A stretch of 64,000 bases of DNA from FEB-7 sp963698265 (GCA_963698265.1 CAVOQC010000001.1:310001-374000), one strand, 5' to 3'. Numbered from the stretch's first letter, positions 1-8,186 are shown. Notes: generated from the sequence alone by a model not told the origin. A program made the numbers and translations.

Positions 1-1
1 G

Positions 2-1186
2 CTCACGACACCCGTGCCCAACCCCGTGATGCTCGAGATGCTCGCCAACAGCCTCTACATCATGAACAAGGCCTGGTGCGAGAAGCACAACCTCCTGAAG
101 GCGCAGGATTTCAAGAACAAGGAGGAAAGCTACTCCTCGCGCAACGCCATGGGCACGGGGCCGTTCACCCTCGTCTCGCGCCAGCCCGACGTGAAGAGCG
201 TGTTCAAGAAGAACCCGAACTGGTGGGGGCTGAAGGAAAAGGGCTACTTCGACGGCAACGTGACCGAGATCGTCTATTCGCCGGTGAAGTCGGAGAGCAC
301 CCGCATGGCCGCACTCCTCTCCGGTGACCTCGACTTCATCCTCGACCCGCCGGTGCAGGACATCGAGAAGCTGAAGCAGGACAAGTCGATCAAGGTCTAC
401 GAGGGCCGCGAGAACCGCATCATCTTCCTCGGCATGGACCAGGCCCGCGAGGAGCTCCTCTATTCGAACGTGAAGGGCAAGAACCCCTTCAAGGACAAGC
501 GCGTGCGCCAGGCCTTCTACCAGGCGATCGACGTGGACGCGATCAACAAGGCGGTGATGCGCGGGCTCTCCGTGCCCACGGCGATCAACCTCCCGAACCC
601 CACGCGCGCCGGGATCCCGAAGGAGATGGACAAGCGCTACCCCTACGACGTGGCGGCGGCGAAGAAGTTGCTCGCGGACGCCGGCTACCCGAACGGGTTC
701 GAGCTCACCATCGACTGCCCGAACAACCGCTACATCAACGACGAGAAGATCTGCGTGGCGGTGGCGGGCATGGTGGCGAAGATCGGAATCACCATGAAGG
801 TGAACGCGATCCCGCGCGCCCAGTTCTTCCCGAAGGCGCAGAAGATGGACGTCTCGATGTACATGCTGGGCTGGGGAGGGGCGACGACGGATGCGATCTT
901 CACGTTGCAACCCGTGCTGCACAGCAGGAACGACAAGGGCGACGGCGACTACAACTGGGGCAACTACTCGGACCCGGAATTCGACGCGCTCGTCGACGAC
1001 GCCAAGGGCGACACGGACCCGAAGCGGCGCCAGGAGACCATCATCAAGGCGATGAAGCGCCACCACGACATGGTCTTCCACATCCCGCTGCACCTGCAGG
1101 TGATCCCGTGGGCTTCGCGCGCCAGCGTCTTCGTGATCCACCGGCCCGACAACTGGCTCCAGGCCACGTGGGTGAAGATCAAGTAG
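2..1186 (+). CDS. ABC transporter peptide-type substrate-binding protein, 5' partial
   Basis: This is the C-terminal 394 residues of a periplasmic family 5 solute-binding protein of the Dpp/Opp type. The frame is open to the left window edge, and alignment by eye with the three full paralogues at 1168, 13121 and 14765 shows that roughly the first 130 residues, including the signal peptide, lie outside. Shared blocks are the NGTGPF-like motif, the KSESTRMAALLSGDLDF segment, VKGKNPFKD, and the C-terminal HIPLHLQVIPWA. The GTG at 14 is internal and is not a real start. The stop is followed by a palindromic hairpin. Family membership is secure. The ligand (peptide, nickel, other) cannot be read from the sequence. 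Confidence 0.93.
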   Translation, partial: LTTPVPNPVMLEMLANSLYIMNKAWCEKHNLLKAQDFKNKEESYSSRNAMGTGPFTLVSRQPDVKSVFKKNPNWWGLKEKGYFDGNVTEIVYSPVKSESTRMAALLSGDLDFILDPPVQDIEKLKQDKSIKVYEGRENRIIFLGMDQAREELLYSNVKGKNPFKDKRVRQAFYQAIDVDAINKAVMRGLSVPTAINLPNPTRAGIPKEMDKRYPYDVAAAKKLLADAGYPNGFELTIDCPNNRYINDEKICVAVAGMVAKIGITMKVNAIPRAQFFPKAQKMDVSMYMLGWGGATTDAIFTLQPVLHSRNDKGDGDYNWGNYSDPEFDALVDDAKGDTDPKRRQETIIKAMKRHHDMVFHIPLHLQVIPWASRASVFVIHRPDNWLQATWVKIK

Positions 1187-2811
1187 TCCGCAACCGGGCG
1201 AACCAGGGGCCGGTACCGGCCCCTTTCCTTGCGGGCAATTTCGCCGCGGGCCTCGCGTTGGCCCTGCTGCTCGCGGCCGCGCACGCGGAATCGAAGCCCT
1301 TCAGCTGGTCCTCGCAGGGCGACTTCCTCACCGCCGACCCGCACGCACAGAACGAGGGCATCAACACCCTCCTCTCCTACCACTTCTACGAGCGTCTCAC
1401 GGCGCGCGACCGGAAGCTCGCGCTCATCCCCTCGCTCGCCACGTCCTGGGAGCAGGTCGACGCCACGACCTGGCGCTTCCGCCTGAGGAAAGGCGTGAAG
1501 TTCCACGACGGCACGCCCTTCACCGCCGACGACGTGGTCTTCTCCATCGAGCGCGCGCAGCTTCCGAGTTCCAACTACAAGACCTTCGCGGTGGCGATCG
1601 GAAAGCCCCGCCGCATCGACGACCACACCGTGGAGATCGCCACGCCCGGCCCCACGCCGATCCTGCTCGAGTACGTGAACACGATCATGATCATGAGCCG
1701 CGCGTGGGCGCTGAAGAACGGCGCGCAGAAGCCCCAGGAGTTCAAGAACGCGGAGGACACCTTCGCCTCGCGCAACGCCAACGGCACGGGGCCCTTCCGC
1801 TTCGTCTCCTGGGAGCCGGAGGTGAAGACCCGGCTCGTGAAGAACCCGGACTGGTGGGGCATCGCGGCGGGCCGCTTCGAGGGCAACGTGACCGAGGTCG
1901 TCTACCGGCCGATCAAGTCCGACGCCACGCGCATGGCCGCGCTCGTCTCCGGCGAGATCGACTTCGTGCTCGATCCGCCGCTGCAGGACATCGCGCGGCT
2001 CAAGTCCAGCCCGCAGGTGAGCATCCTCGAGGGTCCGGAGAACCGGGTCATCTTCCTCGTCATGGACCAGACCCGCGACGAGCTCGCGTACTCGAGCGTG
2101 AAGGGGAAGAACCCCTTCAAGGACCCGCGCGTGCGCCAGGCGCTCTATGCCGCCATCGACGTGGAGGCGATCCGCTCGCGGGTGATGCGCGGGCAATCGG
2201 CGCCGACGGGATCGATGGTGCCGGCGCGCGTGTCGAGCCCCGCCTCCGTCGAGCCGCGCCTGCTGCCCCACGATCCCGCGCGCGCCCGGAAGCTCCTCGC
2301 CGAGGCCGGCTACCCGGACGGGTTCGAGACGCAGCTTCTCTGCCCCAACAACCGCTACGTGAACGACGAGCGGATCTGCACGGCGCTCTCCGCGATGTTC
2401 GCCAAGGTGGGCGTGAAGATGTCGCTCTCTCTCCTGCCGCGCGCGCAATTCTTCCAGAAGGTGGACCTGACCGACTTCGCGATCCACCTCTACGGCTGGG
2501 GCGGCGCCCCCACGGACCCGGGACTCGTGCTGGGCCCGGTGCTGCACTCCTTCGACGGCAAGGGCAAGGGCGACTTCAACTCCGGCAAGTTCCGCGACGC
2601 CGAGCTCGACCGCCTGATCGAGGCGAGCGACGTGGAGATGAACGCGGCCAGGCGCGCAACGCTCATGGAGCAGGCCCTGCAGCGCGTGCGCACGAACGTC
2701 CTCACGATCCCGCTGCACCGCCAGGTGATCCCCTGGGCGGTGCGCAAGGGCGTGCGCGTGTTCCACCGCCCCGACAATTACCTCGAGATGACCTGGGTGG
2801 TCGTCGACTGA
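1168..2811 (+). CDS. ABC transporter peptide-type substrate-binding protein
   Basis: This is a full-length paralogue of the preceding SBP, from the same Dpp/Opp-type family 5. It carries WSSQGDFLTADPHAQNEG near the N-terminus, HDGTPFTADDVVFSIERA, VKGKNPFKDPRVRQAL and a C-terminal IPLHRQVIPWAV, as its neighbours do. The hydrophobic stretch AAGLALALLLAAAHA before the mature part looks like a signal peptide. The start is uncertain. No ATG with a Shine-Dalgarno exists between the upstream stop (1186) and the signal peptide. GTG 1168 (used here) overlaps the upstream gene, while TTG 1258 would give a very short signal. Probably a tandem duplicate of its neighbour. Confidence 0.9.
   Translation: MGEDQVVRNRANQGPVPAPFLAGNFAAGLALALLLAAAHAESKPFSWSSQGDFLTADPHAQNEGINTLLSYHFYERLTARDRKLALIPSLATSWEQVDATTWRFRLRKGVKFHDGTPFTADDVVFSIERAQLPSSNYKTFAVAIGKPRRIDDHTVEIATPGPTPILLEYVNTIMIMSRAWALKNGAQKPQEFKNAEDTFASRNANGTGPFRFVSWEPEVKTRLVKNPDWWGIAAGRFEGNVTEVVYRPIKSDATRMAALVSGEIDFVLDPPLQDIARLKSSPQVSILEGPENRVIFLVMDQTRDELAYSSVKGKNPFKDPRVRQALYAAIDVEAIRSRVMRGQSAPTGSMVPARVSSPASVEPRLLPHDPARARKLLAEAGYPDGFETQLLCPNNRYVNDERICTALSAMFAKVGVKMSLSLLPRAQFFQKVDLTDFAIHLYGWGGAPTDPGLVLGPVLHSFDGKGKGDFNSGKFRDAELDRLIEASDVEMNAARRATLMEQALQRVRTNVLTIPLHRQVIPWAVRKGVRVFHRPDNYLEMTWVVVD
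1206..1226 (+). terminator. Perfect 18-nt palindrome plus T-rich tail after SBP gene
   Basis: GGGGCCGGTACCGGCCCC at 1206-1223 is a perfect palindrome followed by TTTCC, 19 bases after the stop of the first SBP gene. It could act as an intrinsic terminator or an mRNA 3' stabiliser. The T-tract is weak, so termination is unproven. It would lie inside the coding region of the next gene if that gene started at GTG 1168. Confidence 0.4.
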
Positions 2812-2813
2812 AG

Positions 2814-2828
2814 GGCGCCCGCGGCGCC
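2814..2828 (+). repeat. Short GC hairpin after SBP gene
   Basis: GGCGCC (2814-2819) and GGCGCC (2823-2828) can pair around a 3-nt loop directly after the stop at 2811. There is no T-run. It is listed because most SBP genes in the window are followed by such a structure. On its own it could be chance in this GC-rich DNA. Confidence 0.22.
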
Positions 2829-2891
2829 GGGCCGGCCGAATGGTCAGGCTGCGCCACCCCACATGGAGGCTGGAAGACGGGAAATCAAGCA

Positions 2892-2920
2892 TTGAAACCG
2901 GCACGCCTCGCCTCCAGTTT
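2892..2920 (+). promoter_or_regulatory. Candidate sigma-32 heat-shock promoter
   Basis: TTGAAA (2892-2897) is followed after 14 nt by CTCCAGTTT (2912-2920), resembling the sigma-32 consensus TTGAAA ... CCCCATNT. It sits about 55 bases upstream of the first of two small heat-shock genes, which is the expected place and regulon. The -10 part is imperfect, so this is a suggestion from sequence and context. Confidence 0.35.
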
Positions 2921-2974
2921 CGGGATCATGGCCGCCCGGATGGGTCGGCACCTGACCCGAAAGGAGCAATGCAC

Positions 2975-3409
2975 ATGGCGTACCAATCCCCGTTCCCCCT
3001 CGATCTCCTCGCGGAACTCGGCCGCCTGCAGCGCGGCATGCAGCAGGCATTCGACATCTCCCCGAGCATCCGCGGGCTCTCCTGGGGCGGCTTCCCGGCG
3101 ATCAACGTCGGCGCCACGCCCAAGTCCGTCGAGCTCTATGCCTTCGCCCCGGGGATCGACCCGGCCAGCCTTGACGTGCAGGTCGAAAAGGGCGTGCTCA
3201 CCGTCGCCGGCGAGCGCAAGGCCGACCCGCTTCCCGACAAGGCCACGATGCACATCGACGAGCGTTTCGCCGGGCGGTTCCGCCGCGTGGTGACGCTGCC
3301 CGACGACGTCGACGCGACAGGCGTCGAAGCCCGCTACCGCGACGGCGTGCTGCACATCAGCGTCCCCCGCAAGGAAGACGCGCAGCCCCGGCGCATCGCC
3401 ATCCAGTAA
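2975..3409 (+). CDS. Hsp20/alpha-crystallin small heat-shock protein
   Basis: A 144-residue cytoplasmic ATP-independent holdase of the Hsp20 (IbpA-like) family. The alpha-crystallin domain covers roughly residues 40-140, with the VEKGVLTVAGER strand, an RFxRRVTLPDDVD-like block (RFAGRFRRVVTLPDDVDATG) and the closing DGVLHISVP motif. The start was placed at ATG 2975, because AAGGAG at 2961-2966 is 8 nt upstream. The ATG at 2969 is only 2 nt from it. The gene is followed after 12 nt by a second Hsp20 gene, so the two are co-transcribed and may form hetero-oligomers. A sigma-32-like promoter lies upstream. Confidence 0.93.
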   Translation: MAYQSPFPLDLLAELGRLQRGMQQAFDISPSIRGLSWGGFPAINVGATPKSVELYAFAPGIDPASLDVQVEKGVLTVAGERKADPLPDKATMHIDERFAGRFRRVVTLPDDVDATGVEARYRDGVLHISVPRKEDAQPRRIAIQ

Positions 3410-3421
3410 GGAGAAAAAGCC

Positions 3422-3805
3422 ATGAACGACCAGAGCACCCCCGTCGCCCGCGAGACCCGCCAGGCCCCGGCCGAAGCCGCCCTCCTGCCCCCCACGGACG
3501 TGATCGAGGACAGCGGCGGCATCACGCTCCTCGCCGACCTTCCGGGCGTTCCCAGGGACCGCCTGCACGTGCACGTCGAGGCCGACACCCTCACCGTCGA
3601 GGGCGAGATCGTGCTGCCCACGCCCGGGGCCATGGAGGGCACCCACGTCGAAGTGGGGCGTCCGCGATACCGCCGGGCCTTCACGCTTTCCAAGGAACTC
3701 GACGCCGACAAGGTGAGCGCGGAGTTCGCCAACGGCGTGCTGAAGCTGCGCATCCCGAAGGCCGCGCACGCGCAGCCCCGGCGCGTCGACGTGAAGCTCG
3801 CCTGA
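3422..3805 (+). CDS. Hsp20/alpha-crystallin small heat-shock protein (second copy)
   Basis: A 127-residue Hsp20-family holdase, the partner of the gene just upstream. The N-terminal ~35 residues are polar and low complexity. The alpha-crystallin domain then runs from about residue 35 to the end, with TLLADLPGVPRDRLHVHVE, a long strand-loop EVGRPRYRRAFTLSKELD and the terminal NGVLKLRIPK motif (GVLxLxIPK is the family signature). GGAG at 3410-3413 gives an 8-nt spacing. The two proteins are divergent rather than near-identical, so they probably have distinct client or assembly roles (inference). Confidence 0.94.
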   Translation: MNDQSTPVARETRQAPAEAALLPPTDVIEDSGGITLLADLPGVPRDRLHVHVEADTLTVEGEIVLPTPGAMEGTHVEVGRPRYRRAFTLSKELDADKVSAEFANGVLKLRIPKAAHAQPRRVDVKLA

Positions 3806-3820
3806 GGCAGGCCGAAAGCT

Positions 3821-3844
3821 CGCCGGGGGAAAGTTCCCCCGGCG
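3821..3844. terminator. Bidirectional hairpin between convergent hsp20 and phhA
   Basis: CGCCGGGGGA and TCCCCCGGCG (3821-3830 and 3835-3844) form a perfect 10-bp stem with an AAGT loop. It is located between the stop of the second hsp20 gene (3805) and the stop of phhA (3874). The position between convergent genes supports a shared terminator. Neither side has a strong T-run. Confidence 0.55.
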
Positions 3845-3873
3845 CGCCACGGCAAGCACGCGCTTCGCCGGCC

Positions 3874-4749
3874 CTAGGCGGCCGGCGGTTCCCCCGTCGC
3901 GGGTGATCCCACCCGCCCGCGCTGGAGCACGCGGTCCGTTGCGAGCACGTCACCCGCCGCGTGCGGCTCCAGCCCCGCGAGCTTCGCGTAGTGCGGCGTG
4001 AAATCCGGCGCCGTCGCCTCGAAGAGCTCGCGGAAGTCCCGGATCACGAAGTAGGTTTCCTGGAAGCTGTCGATCTTGTAGCCCGTGCGCATGATGCGCA
4101 GCAGGTCGAAGCCGATGCGGTTGGGATCTGCGTTCTCGATGCAGTGGGGCAGTTCTCCGCCCGAGGAAAGGATGCCCGCGCCGTAGGTGCGGATGCCTCC
4201 GGACGTCTCGATCAGGCCGAACTCCACCGTGTACCAGTACAGGCGCGAGAGCATCTCGATGGCGCCCAGCGCGTCCGCCTTGAGCCCGCCCCGGCCGTAC
4301 GCCTGGAGGTAGTCGGCGAAGACCGGGTCGAAGAGCAGCGGCACGTGCCCGAAGAAGTCGTGGAAGACGTCGGGCTCGACGATGTAGTCGAACTCCTCGG
4401 GTTTCCTCAGCCACACGGTCACCGGGAAGCGCCGGTTGGCGAGGTGCTCGAAGAAGACCGCGTCGGGAAGCAGCCCCGGCACCGCCACCACCTGCCAGCG
4501 CGTGGCCGCGGCAAGCCTGGGGTTCACGGCGTCGAAGCGCGGGATAGCCGCGCTGAAGTCCAGCGCCGAGAGAGACTCGATGAACTCGCGGCACGCGTAC
4601 TTCGGCACGAGAGCCGCCTGGCGCGCGTACAGCCGCCGCCAGAGCGCGTGCTCGTCCTGCGAGTACGCGGGCCAGTCCTGGTCGACCGTGTAGTCCGGCC
4701 GCATCCCGGAATAGTCGCCGCGCAGGTCGTGGGTGGTTTCGCCGGTCAT
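3874..4749 (-). CDS. phhA: Phenylalanine 4-monooxygenase
   Basis: A 291-residue cytoplasmic, pterin-dependent aromatic amino acid hydroxylase that converts L-phenylalanine to L-tyrosine. Length and layout match bacterial PhhA. The non-haem iron site is visible as the FHDFFGH motif (two His) in EPDVFHDFFGHVPLLF and the Glu of YWYTVEFGLIE. The start is ATG 4749 (MTGETTHDL), which begins just after the upstream gene. The longer open frame to 4827 would overlap that gene. It is the last gene of the hppD-hmgA-fah-phhA operon, so its product tyrosine feeds the same pathway. The pterin recycling enzyme PhhB is not in the window. Confidence 0.95.
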   Translation of the reverse strand: MTGETTHDLRGDYSGMRPDYTVDQDWPAYSQDEHALWRRLYARQAALVPKYACREFIESLSALDFSAAIPRFDAVNPRLAAATRWQVVAVPGLLPDAVFFEHLANRRFPVTVWLRKPEEFDYIVEPDVFHDFFGHVPLLFDPVFADYLQAYGRGGLKADALGAIEMLSRLYWYTVEFGLIETSGGIRTYGAGILSSGGELPHCIENADPNRIGFDLLRIMRTGYKIDSFQETYFVIRDFRELFEATAPDFTPHYAKLAGLEPHAAGDVLATDRVLQRGRVGSPATGEPPAA

Positions 4750-4771
4750 GGATACGCGAAGGTTGCTTCCC

Positions 4772-5770
4772 TCACCCCCCGTACTGCTCCACCTTCTGCT
4801 CGATCGCGCCGAAGATCGTGGCGCCATGGCGGTCGAGCATCTCGATTCTCACCGTGTCGCCGAAGGCCAGGAAGGGCGTCCTCGCCTCCCCGAACTCCAC
4901 CTGCTCCACGAGCCTCGCCTCCATGATGCAGGCGTAGCCCGAATCGGGGTCCGGGTTGGAGATCGTACCCGTGCCCACGAGCGTGCCCGCGCGCAGCTCG
5001 CGGGTCTTCGCCGCGTGCGCCACGAGCTGGTGCAGGTCGAACGTCGCACCCACGCCCGCGTTCGGGTTGCCGAACCACTTGCCGTTCACGTGGCAGACCA
5101 TGCGCAGGTGGATCTTGCCGCCGTCCCAGGCATTGCCCAGCTCGTCGGGCGTGACCGCCACCGGTGCGAGCGCGTTCGCGCCCTTGCCGTTCACGAACCC
5201 GAAGCCCTTGGCGAGCTCCGCGGGAATGAGGCGCCGGAAGGAAACGTCGTTCACGAGCGTGAGCAGGCGTATGGCGCCGGCCGCCTGCGCGGGCGTCGCC
5301 CCCATGGGCACGTCCCCGGTGATCGCGCCGACCTCGGCCTCGAGGTCGATCCCCCAGTCCTCGGAGAGCGCGCGGACGGGATCGCGCGGCCCCATCATGT
5401 CGCCCGCCCCGCCCTGGTACATGAGCGGGTCGCGGTAGAAGCTCTCGGGCACGTGGTCGTTGCGCGCGCGCCGCACGCGCTCCACGTGCGACAGGTAGGC
5501 CGAGCCGTCCAGCCACTCATAGGCGCGCGGCAGGGGTGCCGCGACCTTCCCGCTCGCGAGCGCCGCCTGGAAATCGAAAGCGTGCCGCTCGCCGCCGCAG
5601 GCGAGGCTCTCGTAGGCGTCGAGGAGCTTGCGGTGGATCTCGTCCCAGTGCTCGAGCGCGTGCTGCATCGTGGGCGCGATGCCCGCGACGGCCACGGCCC
5701 GGGTGAGATCGCGGTTGACGAGGACGAGCGAGCCGTCGCGGGTGGGGCCCTTCAGGGAGGCGAGTTTCAT
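4772..5770 (-). CDS. Fumarylacetoacetate hydrolase family protein
   Basis: A 332-residue FAH-superfamily enzyme. From context it catalyses the last step of tyrosine/homogentisate degradation, fumarylacetoacetate to fumarate and acetoacetate. The C-terminal two thirds carry the metal-binding FAH fold, including DLEAEVGAITGDVPMG and the VGTGTISNPDPDSGYACI block. It is shorter than the ~420-residue eukaryotic/pseudomonad fumarylacetoacetase and matches the ~330-residue form often found beside hmgA in beta- and gammaproteobacteria. Its ATG overlaps the hmgA stop as ATGA, so it is translationally coupled. phhA starts 22 nt downstream. Confidence 0.9.
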   Translation of the reverse strand: MKLASLKGPTRDGSLVLVNRDLTRAVAVAGIAPTMQHALEHWDEIHRKLLDAYESLACGGERHAFDFQAALASGKVAAPLPRAYEWLDGSAYLSHVERVRRARNDHVPESFYRDPLMYQGGAGDMMGPRDPVRALSEDWGIDLEAEVGAITGDVPMGATPAQAAGAIRLLTLVNDVSFRRLIPAELAKGFGFVNGKGANALAPVAVTPDELGNAWDGGKIHLRMVCHVNGKWFGNPNAGVGATFDLHQLVAHAAKTRELRAGTLVGTGTISNPDPDSGYACIMEARLVEQVEFGEARTPFLAFGDTVRIEMLDRHGATIFGAIEQKVEQYGG

Positions 5771-7044
5771 TTCGGCGGCTTCGCTTTCGCAAATCCCTTC
5801 CATACCGCGTCGTAGTCCTTCTCGAGCGCGGGGCTGGCCAGGGCGTAGTCGGTGGGCTCGAAGGCGTAGCGGCTCTCGAACATGAAGGCGAGCGTGCCGT
5901 CCTGCCGGGCCGGCTCGAGGCGCGCCGCGACGGCCGCGTCGTGGGAGGCGCGGTCGGGGCCGTGCGCGCTCATGGCGTTGTGCAGGCTGGCACCCCCGGG
6001 CACGAAGCCGCCGCGCTTCGCGTCGTACTCGCCGCGCACGAGCCCCATGAACTCGCTCATGACGTTGCGGTGGAACCACGGCGGGCGGAAGGTGTGCTCG
6101 GCCACCATCCAGCGCGGCGGGAAGATCACGAAATCCACGTTCGCCGTGCCCGGCGTGTCCGATGGCGAGGTGAGCACCGTGAAGATCGACGGGTCCGGAT
6201 GGTCGAAGCTCACGGTGTTGATGGCGTTGAAGCGCGCGAGGTCGTACTTGTAGGGATACGAATTGCCGTGCCACGCGACCACGTCGAGCGGCGAGTGGCC
6301 GTGCGCGGCGCTCCAGAGGTGGCCGCCGGATTTCACGACGACCTCGGTTTTCGTTGTGCGGTCCTCGAAGGCAGCCACCGGCGCCAGGAAATCGCGCGCG
6401 TTGGCGAGACCGTTGGCGCCGATGGGCCCCAGCTCCGGCAACGCGAGCGCGGCCCCGTAGTTCTCGCAGGCATAGCCGCGACTCGGCCCGTCCAGGGCGA
6501 CCCGGAAGCGAACGCCGCGCGGAACGACCGCGATCTCCCCGGGCGCGACCGCGAGGTGCCCGAACTCGGTGGCTATCGCGAGCGCACCCTCCTGCGGCAC
6601 GAGGAGCAGTTCGCCGTCGAAGCAGGCGAAGACGCGTTCCATCGAGCGGTTGGCCGCATAGAGGTGCACGCCGATCCCGGCCTGCAGGCGCGCATCGCCG
6701 TTGGTGGCGATCGTGGCGAGCCCCGCCACGAAATCCGTGGGCTTTCGCGGCATCGCCATCGGCGCCCAGCGCAGCCGGTTCGGCCCCGCGTCGGCTTCGC
6801 GGCACGGGCCGGTGCGCAGGCGGGCGTCGTCGATGCGCGTGTACGCCGGGTGCATGGCGCTCGGCCGGAGCCGGTAGAGCCAGGAGCGCCGGTTCTGCGC
6901 GCGCGGCGCCGTGAAGGCGGTCGTGGAGAACTGCTCGGCATAGAGTCCGAAGGGCGCCTTCTGCGGCGAGTTCTGCCCCACCGGCAACGCGCCCGCGACG
7001 GCCTCGCTTTCGTGGTGCGCGCCGAACCCCGGCAGGTAGCGCAT
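5767..7044 (-). CDS. hmgA: Homogentisate 1,2-dioxygenase
   Basis: A 425-residue iron-dependent ring-cleavage dioxygenase that opens homogentisate to maleylacetoacetate. It is recognised by RYLPGFGAHHESEAV at the N-terminus, NRRSWLYRLRPSA, the cupin-type core and the metal region WFHRNVMSEFMGL (His and Glu ligands) with a further His in NAMSAHGPD. Length is typical for HmgA. The start is ATG 7044, 14 nt after the hppD stop. The frame stays open far upstream only because of GC bias. The stop overlaps the next ATG by 4 nt. The isomerase (maiA) that should act next is not in this operon. Confidence 0.96.
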   Translation of the reverse strand: MRYLPGFGAHHESEAVAGALPVGQNSPQKAPFGLYAEQFSTTAFTAPRAQNRRSWLYRLRPSAMHPAYTRIDDARLRTGPCREADAGPNRLRWAPMAMPRKPTDFVAGLATIATNGDARLQAGIGVHLYAANRSMERVFACFDGELLLVPQEGALAIATEFGHLAVAPGEIAVVPRGVRFRVALDGPSRGYACENYGAALALPELGPIGANGLANARDFLAPVAAFEDRTTKTEVVVKSGGHLWSAAHGHSPLDVVAWHGNSYPYKYDLARFNAINTVSFDHPDPSIFTVLTSPSDTPGTANVDFVIFPPRWMVAEHTFRPPWFHRNVMSEFMGLVRGEYDAKRGGFVPGGASLHNAMSAHGPDRASHDAAVAARLEPARQDGTLAFMFESRYAFEPTDYALASPALEKDYDAVWKGFAKAKPPK

Positions 7045-7058
7045 TTGCGCGGGCACGC

Positions 7059-8141
7059 TCAGACGATCCCGCGCGCGATCTGGTCCGCCTCGATCGACTC
7101 GAAGAGCGCCCGGAAGTTGCCCTCGCCGAAGCCCTCGTTGCCCTTCCGCTGGATGATCTCGAAGAAGATCGGGCCGATCACGGTCTCGGTGAAGATCTGC
7201 AGGAGCTTGTCCTCGTGACGGTCCTTGTCGATGCCCTCGCCGTCGATGAGGATGCGGTTCGCCTGAAGCCTCGCGAGGTCCTCGCCGTGGTTGGGCACGC
7301 GCTCGTCGACGCGCTCGTAGTAAGTGTCTGGCGTGTCCAGGAAGCGCACGTCGCGGCCGCGCAACCCCTCCACTGTCGCGAAGATGTCGGCCGTGGAGAG
7401 CGCGATGTGCTGGATGCCCTCGCCGTGGTAGGCGTCGAGGTATTCCTGGATCTGGCTCTTCCTGTCGCTCGGCTCGTTGATCGGGATGCGGATCTTGCCG
7501 CAGGGGCTGGTGAGCGCGCGCGAGGTGAGCCCCGTCTTCTTGCCCTTGATGTCGAAGTAGCGGATCTCGCGGAAGTTGAAGAGCTTCTCGTAGAAGCCCG
7601 CCCACACGTCCATGCGCCCGGCGTAGACGTTGTGCGTGAGGTGGTCGACCTCCAGCAGCCCGGCTCCGGCGGGGTGCTGCGGCACGCCCTCCACGGGCAC
7701 GAAGTCCACGTCGTAGATGGTGAGATCGCCGCCGTTGCCCGGGTAGCGGTCCACCAGGTAGATCAGGCTGTCGCCGATCCCCTTGATGGCCGGGATGTTC
7801 AGCTCCATGGGGCCCACGGGGCCGTGGTGGGGCTTGGCACCCAGGTCGATGGCGCGCTGCCAGGCCTTGGCCGCGTTCTTCACGCGGATGGCGAAGGCGC
7901 ACGCCGACGGTCCGTGCACGCGCGCGAAGGACTGCGCGAAGCTGTCGGGCTCGCGGTTCACGATGAAGTTCACGCGCCCCTGCCGGTAGAGCGCGACGTC
8001 CTTCGAGCGGTGGCGGGCCACGAGCGTGAAGCCCAGCTGCTCGAAGAGCGAACCCAGGAGCTCGGGGTTCGGGGCCGTGTACTCGATGAACTCGAAGCCG
8101 TCGGTGCCCATGGGGTTGTCGAGGCGGTCCGGCTCGGTCAT
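7059..8141 (-). CDS. hppD: 4-hydroxyphenylpyruvate dioxygenase
   Basis: A 360-residue Fe(II) dioxygenase converting 4-hydroxyphenylpyruvate to homogentisate. It has two VOC-type halves. The metal triad is visible as His in VDHLTHNV, His in GEGIQHIALST, and Glu in GPIFFEIIQRKGNEGFGEGN, the last being a strong family signature. The start is ATG 8141, with AGGAG 8 nt upstream. It is the first gene of the four-gene Phe/Tyr operon, divergent from tctC. A TACAAT -10 candidate lies inside an inverted repeat upstream. The tyrosine aminotransferase that makes its substrate is not obviously present, although the general aminotransferase at 26683-27867 could contribute. Confidence 0.96.
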   Translation of the reverse strand: MTEPDRLDNPMGTDGFEFIEYTAPNPELLGSLFEQLGFTLVARHRSKDVALYRQGRVNFIVNREPDSFAQSFARVHGPSACAFAIRVKNAAKAWQRAIDLGAKPHHGPVGPMELNIPAIKGIGDSLIYLVDRYPGNGGDLTIYDVDFVPVEGVPQHPAGAGLLEVDHLTHNVYAGRMDVWAGFYEKLFNFREIRYFDIKGKKTGLTSRALTSPCGKIRIPINEPSDRKSQIQEYLDAYHGEGIQHIALSTADIFATVEGLRGRDVRFLDTPDTYYERVDERVPNHGEDLARLQANRILIDGEGIDKDRHEDKLLQIFTETVIGPIFFEIIQRKGNEGFGEGNFRALFESIEADQIARGIV

Positions 8142-8167
8142 GGCTTCTTCTCCTCGGGCGAACGGAT

Positions 8168-8186
8168 GCGGCGCATTGTACGCCGC
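8168..8186 (-). promoter_or_regulatory. Candidate hppD promoter -10 inside an inverted repeat
   Basis: GCGGCG (8168-8173) and CGCCGC (8181-8186) flank a 7-nt centre. On the minus strand the centre contains TACAAT (8175-8180), a good -10 hexamer 33 nt upstream of the hppD start. No convincing -35 is seen at the expected distance. A repeat embracing the -10 could be a repressor site, but GC-rich repeats of six bases can arise by chance. Confidence 0.35.

Noticed and set aside
964..2904. A 646-codon open frame on the minus strand opposite the second SBP
   Set aside because: Arg/His/Asp/Val-rich translation without domain signature; it is an antisense shadow produced by GC-rich third positions of the real plus-strand genes.
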